Assembly: GCA_954871525.1 (NCBI GenBank)
Contig: OX940862.1
Span: 10,746,501-10,810,500, forward strand
Length of the DNA stretch: 64,000 nt
Direction: 5' to 3'
DNA from: Parietaria judaica
Taxonomy: Eukaryota; Streptophyta; Magnoliopsida; Rosales; Urticaceae
The stretch's first letter is position 1; each line of letters starts with the position of its first letter. Shown one piece after another: positions 59,367 through 64,000 of this stretch. The position numbers and the translations under genes were made by a program. The notes under the pieces were generated by a model, which saw only the letters and a program-made list of their open reading frames with translations, was not told the DNA's origin and made no database searches.

Positions 59367-61640
59367 TTAGCTAGTCTTTTTTCCAGCAGACTTGATCTTA
59401 TGAGTGGTATGAGATTCATTTACTGATAATTTATGTATCGGTCCCGTTAAAATGGATTGCAAAATTGGCACACTCGATGCACGAAGGCAATCATTGAAGA
59501 CCAGGCGACGAGTCTCTCCAGATAGAGACTTTGTAATGGTTTTTAGGCAATCCGTATAACCATTTTTCTGATGAGCTTCCAAACCATCTATGACCTGTTT
59601 TAGTGAAAATGTAATTAGAAAAATAAACGGATAAACGAGCAAGGTCCCATATTTTTCATTTCAGCAAGATAACAAGTTCAAGAAATTACCAGTAAAGAGA
59701 CACCAGATATGTCGATAGCCTTCAACGCAATCAATTCCAAAAGTCTCTCCGGCGTTGAAATCAGGAACTCGGGTTCACAATTCTTCAAACTATTGATTAT
59801 AAAACATAATCAGCAACAGAGATAGGTATAACCGAAATTAACGTAAAACGCCAAGCCTGTCTAATGGGCAAACAATAACAAAGTACACAGTACATATGAG
59901 ACACAATCATACTAAACCGCATCGTTTAACAGCGACATAGTCTTTCATTCTTCAAAAGCATCAATACTTATTATTAAGACATGAATTACCCTTGAATCTG
60001 GTGATCTAAGGAAGCCCCAGGATGAATGCTCACTGTATGTACGCCATGAACTTTCAAAGCTTTGCATACTGATCGTACCTGACGAGTCACAAAATACAAC
60101 GGATATTCATGATTTTAGACTCCGTGATGCTTAATGGGTAGACAAGGAAAGAGACTTATTTTGCTCCCATGAAAAATCGGAGCAATGAGAATATGGCACA
60201 AATGTACCAACGGACCTACCAATTTCCACGATAGAACTAGATCTTAAATTAATTTTGATGAACATGAGAATAAATAACCCAGTTCTTGCTAATAGATACA
60301 CAAGAAATATATAAGATTTATATTCGAGGAATATAAATAACAATATTTATGACTTGATAGACCCTTTCTCAGTTATGAGTAATCTATGACCGATTTGTTC
60401 TATAATAAATTTAGCTAGAACTCTGACGACTGTATCCGAAGTATTTCAATAAACCAATGAGTGTGTGAAGAATAATTGAGCTTAAAATAAACTAAATTAA
60501 AAGGTTCCAAATTAAAAAATATATATCTAAAAAAAATAAAAGCACAAACCTTCATAGCCTTATCTTGGGACGGAACAAGGAACAAGAGAAACGGGCTAGA
60601 ACAAGATAGACCTTCTTCATCTTTTCTAGATATGGTGTCGGCAGCGCTGCAAACAATCCATGCGATTTGGTCAACATTCGAAGGCGTTCCACTCGAATCC
60701 AACATATCTTTTCCGGAGGAGTAGCATTTCCAAAACTCGATTCCCCACGGACTAACGAACAACGGCTTATTCTCCTTCTCACTGAAGCTTCCACCGACAC
60801 GGAGTGAATTCTCTATTTCATTCAAGCACATAATAAGATACTTCGAAGGGAAATCTGAGCTCTGTATCAACCGGTTCTTCAGACTTTCCGCTTTTCCATT
60901 CAAATCCTTTAAACTTGCGTCCCCATTTTCTTTTGCAAGTGATTTCTTCTCCTTTTTGTCAGGAAAAGCTTTCTTGGAATCCCCCGCCTTCGGGTCCTTT
61001 TTCCCGTGTCTGTCATTGAAGGGATCATCCGGCGTCGGAAGGGTAAAACACATCCCCTGTGATTTCAGGAACGAAAAACATTAACCAATAAATTCTATAG
61101 CTTTTTTGATTGAACTGAAGTACTATAGAAACGGGTTTACGAAACCAAGACTCTGGAAACGAACAGAATCTTCAAACAAAACCATCTACATTTATTAATC
61201 TATGCAAATGAAGGCCATATACACATACAATATATGCAGAAACGGAACAAATTGAAACATAAGTGAATACTGGACTGCGAAAAACACCACATTGATGCCA
61301 ATTCATACCAAAAATCTCACACGTAATCAGTATATAAGGCAATACAATACGCACGAAATGTACTCGAAATAATAATTAGCAGCAAAAAAAGAACATCACA
61401 GAACACCATTTCCAACAGCAGGAAGAAAAATCGGAGCTTCATCGGAGAAGCGAGCGGAAAGAGAGAGCAGCGACGAACCTGGCATTGGCGGCGAACGCCG
61501 GATTTGCGGCGCTTTTTGGCGGCGATGAGAGCGGCGACGCGCGCGGAGACGGCGGATTTGGAGGACTCGGCCTTGGCGTTGAGCTTCTTCCTGAGGGTTT
61601 TGTTCTTCTTCTTCCTCACTGCGTCGTCGCCTTTCGCCAT
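59367..61640 (-). CDS. CMS1-like pre-ribosomal protein
   Basis: Relative of yeast Cms1/human CMSS1, a helicase-like but catalytically degenerate factor associated with the 90S pre-ribosome. Five exons: 61479-61640, 60550-61056, 59990-60078, 59690-59789, 59367-59594; 1086 nt, 361 aa. The N-terminus is strongly basic (KKKNKTLRKKLNAK, AAKKRRKSGVRR), suiting nucleolar location; a Lys/Asp-rich low-complexity region follows (60-110). The core has WIVCSAADTISRKDEEGL, FLLFLVPSQDKAMKVRSVCKAL, HTVSIHPGASLDHQIQGLKNCEPEFLISTPERLLELI (like the PTRELA-to-STPER part of DEAD-box proteins), VIDGLEAH and VFNDC. The Walker A Lys of true helicases is absent, as in the family. The 5' leader has a GA microsatellite. 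Confidence 0.82.
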
Positions 61641-61673
61641 TGGAGACACACAGAGGGTTTCGGCGAGGTTTAG

Positions 61674-61677
<4 letters not shown>

Positions 61678-61706
<29 letters not shown>
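61678..61706. repeat. GA microsatellite in the CMS1-like 5' leader
   Basis: About 14 AG units, CT-repeat on the transcribed strand, 38 bases upstream of the start codon. CT-rich leaders are common in plant genes of the translation machinery. Confidence 0.85.
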
Positions 61707-61708
<2 letters not shown>

Positions 61709-62691
61709 TTAACGGCGGGTTTTTCTGTTATTTCTCGGTGCTTTCAAGGGCAAATCGGTCACTTGACTGGAATTGTTCAGTTGAGTTGGGCCTAGTGTAT
61801 TAAGGGCCAATGTTCGGTTTTGAAATTTGTTGGGCCTCATGGCCCACTTATTGATATTTTTGAAGAGGTTATTAACTATCCGCGAACGGGTCTGAATGGC
61901 ACGCTTGTGGAAATCTATTGTGTCGTCGGGTTCGGGTCGAGTAAATGTAATGTTCAATCACTTTAATTATAAATCATTTGAGAAAAATACACGTGTTTTA
62001 AACCGTGTAATCTAGGAGTGTAAAAAAAGTATTAAAAAAAAAAACTACATGAATTCGATATTTATTGATAAGTGGTAGATTTTCTGCAAATTTGATACTA
62101 AAAATTAGTATTTTTGGCGGTCTACTAGCATGTGACATGTAGATAAGGTACTCTATTGCAAGCAGTATTTGGCAACTAAAACATCAATTGTGAAGACAAA
62201 TGATTTTATTTTAATCACACAGTTTACATTTTCCTATAGTATATTTCCACTAAAATAAAACCAAGTACACACTCCCATACAATCTGAATTTTAGGGATTT
62301 TTACCGGAAATATCTCATAAAATGCCAAATGAATGACCATGTACATTTCGATATATTAATGAAATTTCCAACATATATATATACTAATGTGTGTGTATAT
62401 ATATATATAAATATAATAGGTGATGGAAAGCCATTACACAAAACAAAATTGTCTATCTTGCTTTGTTGGCCTTCGTTGGAAGACCATTTTTTTTTCATGA
62501 ATTTTGCCAGCCTACTCACATTTGTGTCGTTTTGGAATTACTATACCATTTTGGAATCTATATCACTGTGGACAATTAATAAATATATTAATATAGCCTA
62601 AGCAATTAAATAAAAACTACGTGTCACATAAATTAATTTTTAAATGTATATACGTGCATGTGGTATTTCTATATTATATAAGACCTATAAT
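61707..62691. other. CMS1-like upstream region
   Basis: 61707-61870 contains TTGGGCC, GGGCC and TGGCCCA motifs (site II-like) and is the likely promoter. The rest is AT-rich with TATA runs near 62370-62420; no gene. Confidence 0.45.
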
Positions 62692-63400
62692 CAGGGGTGA
62701 TTTTACATTGGGTCGAGCGGGATCGGCCGCCCCCACTCAATCCGAGATTTTCGAGTCAATTTTTTTAAAATATTTTTTAAATATTTATAAATGATTAATA
62801 TTAAAATATTACTCATTACATTGTCAATTTTGCATTGTGGTGTAGTGGAAAAAGAAGTACAACATAATTTTACTTTTTGATTAGAGGTCCAAGGTTCAAT
62901 TCTCACCATAGACATAAATATGCATTCTTTTCCTTCTTCATTATTTTTTATTTTCAATGGCAAATCTATATAAAATTACTAAAAAGTTAAAAAAAAATAT
63001 TCGTCACAACTAATATATATATATTTAATAAATCACGCACATTTTATTTAAGTCTATTATTAAAAATTATTTTAACACATACATCATTAAACTATCTCAT
63101 ATATTCATGTTATTCAAATATTAATTTATCATACAATGACTGAATATTTGACAGTCTTTTTTAAAATTATCTTTCATAAAAAAAAATTAAGAATTAAGTA
63201 AAAGAATCGAAGAAAAATATATTTTATTGTATCGATAAAGAGATTATAATAAATTATTTTAGTTGATAACAATTTTTATAAATGACAATTTTAATGCAAT
63301 ATATGTTATTATATCTCGCGTTTTAATATTCCATCTTATTTTAAAAATTACGTTATGTTATTTTTTGCCCTCACTCATGAAGTTTTCTGGCTTCCCCCTG
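62692..63400. mobile_element. Non-autonomous hAT element carrying a tRNA-like segment
   Basis: 709 bp. The left end CAGGGGTGAT and right-end complement CAGGGGGAAG are hAT-type termini, flanked by a perfect 8-bp duplication CCTATAAT (62684-62691 and 63401-63408). AT-rich interior without transposase. It includes the tRNA-like block at 62832-62912. Confidence 0.9.
62832..62912 (+). other. tRNA-like block inside the hAT element
   Basis: A-box-like TGGTGTAGTGG (62838-62848) and B-box-like GGTTCAATTC (62893-62902) with GAGGTCCAA before the B box, in the spacing of a tRNA gene. The anticodon arm is not intact and the acceptor ends do not pair, so it is a tRNA-derived relic, not a working tRNA gene. 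Confidence 0.5.
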
Positions 63401-63408
63401 CCTATAAT

Positions 63409-64000
63409 GTCTAATTTGATTTACCCTAGTCATCATAGGTGTGTAGTGCCATGCATTATAATAAATGTTTACGTGTTTTATTTATAATAAAATATATTTC
63501 AAACGACTCTTAATTAAGTTACATATTCAACAAATGTATTTTCTACTATTTTTAATTAAAGACGGACCCTAATATTATACGCTATATTAAAAATATAATT
63601 CGTGATCGTCTCGTTAGAACTTAATTATAGTTTTAGTTTTGTTGACCTATTCGCTTTTTATTTTTTTCCTTTCTAAATCTACACGGGCCATCAGTTGTAA
63701 AAATAAAATAAAAATTGAGTTTGAATCACCACTGTCGTTTGTGGTTCCGGCGACATTGATGATTTGTTGTTGGAACTAGAATCGTTTGATTTGACGAATC
63801 AAAACCATCGTGCGGTTTGAAACCGTCATTTGAACGAAGCTCGTCGCGCGGTGAGACGGGCTTCAAACTGCAATTTCAGTTCGTCGTTGAATCTTCAAAA
63901 CTGATTTAAATATAAAAATAATTTTTTTTTTTTACAAAACATCAAAATCAAACACTTAAGAACTTGAAACACATATTCATAATTTGTAAACAAAACATGA
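63409..64000. other. Right edge of the window
   Basis: AT-rich to 63700, then a more mixed stretch (63720-63900) with GGTTCCGGCGACATTG and GTCGCGCGGTGAGACGG but no clear coding frame. It may be transposon DNA or part of a gene beyond the edge. Confidence 0.3.

Noticed and set aside
62832..62912. Functional tRNA gene
   Set aside because: Only the A and B boxes are recognisable; stems do not pair.

Overview
This window is nuclear DNA of a flowering plant. Genes are spliced with GT-AG introns, the spaces between them are AT-rich and full of small DNA transposons, and the gene set is plant-specific (chloroplast maltose exporter MEX1, DEMETER-type DNA glycosylase, CslA mannan synthase, CYP714 P450). 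Several first exons are very GC-rich while downstream exons are not. I cannot name the species. All exon models were joined by hand from open frames and splice sites; each closes in frame, but none is checked against transcripts.

Layout. 1-14.6 kb is a rearranged segment. The right end of a tandem duplication (unit about 8.53 kb) lies at 1-2366 and is repeated at 8530-10898. The breakpoint cuts a CTR1/EDR1-type Raf-like kinase and an EME1-type endonuclease subunit, leaving a 3' remnant of each beside the junction, while an intact kinase survives at 9698-14550. Inside the unit are a small plastid-type membrane protein gene (3498-3905) and a NIFK-like nucleolar RNA-binding protein gene (4615-7907). 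The NIFK-like gene is split by a 1.8-kb hAT transposon that carries a captured first exon of a NOP53-like gene, and its promoter region is a tandem array of about 270-bp units.

16-30 kb holds mitochondrial-type ribosomal protein S14, a METTL13-like methyltransferase bracketed by related repeats, MEX1 (6 exons) and a 19-exon DEMETER-like 5-methylcytosine DNA glycosylase (1591 aa), the last two convergent. 30-35.7 kb is gene-free and contains a roughly 100-bp satellite-like array interrupted by a hAT-like MITE. 35.7-52.5 kb has an OTU cysteine protease, a CYP714 P450, thymidylate kinase and a CslA glucomannan synthase. 52.5-59.4 kb shows no gene. 59.4-61.6 kb is a CMS1-like pre-ribosomal protein gene, followed by AT-rich DNA with another hAT element.

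Functional themes: ribosome production (NIFK-like, the NOP53 fragment, CMS1-like, mitochondrial S14), DNA maintenance and epigenetics (DEMETER-like, EME1 remnant, thymidylate kinase), and plastid or wall carbohydrate metabolism (MEX1, CslA). These are ordinary plant neighbours, not an operon-like system. The most unusual structure is the NIFK-like locus, with its promoter-array amplification, hAT insertion, captured exon and a frame-compatible potential chimeric transcript.
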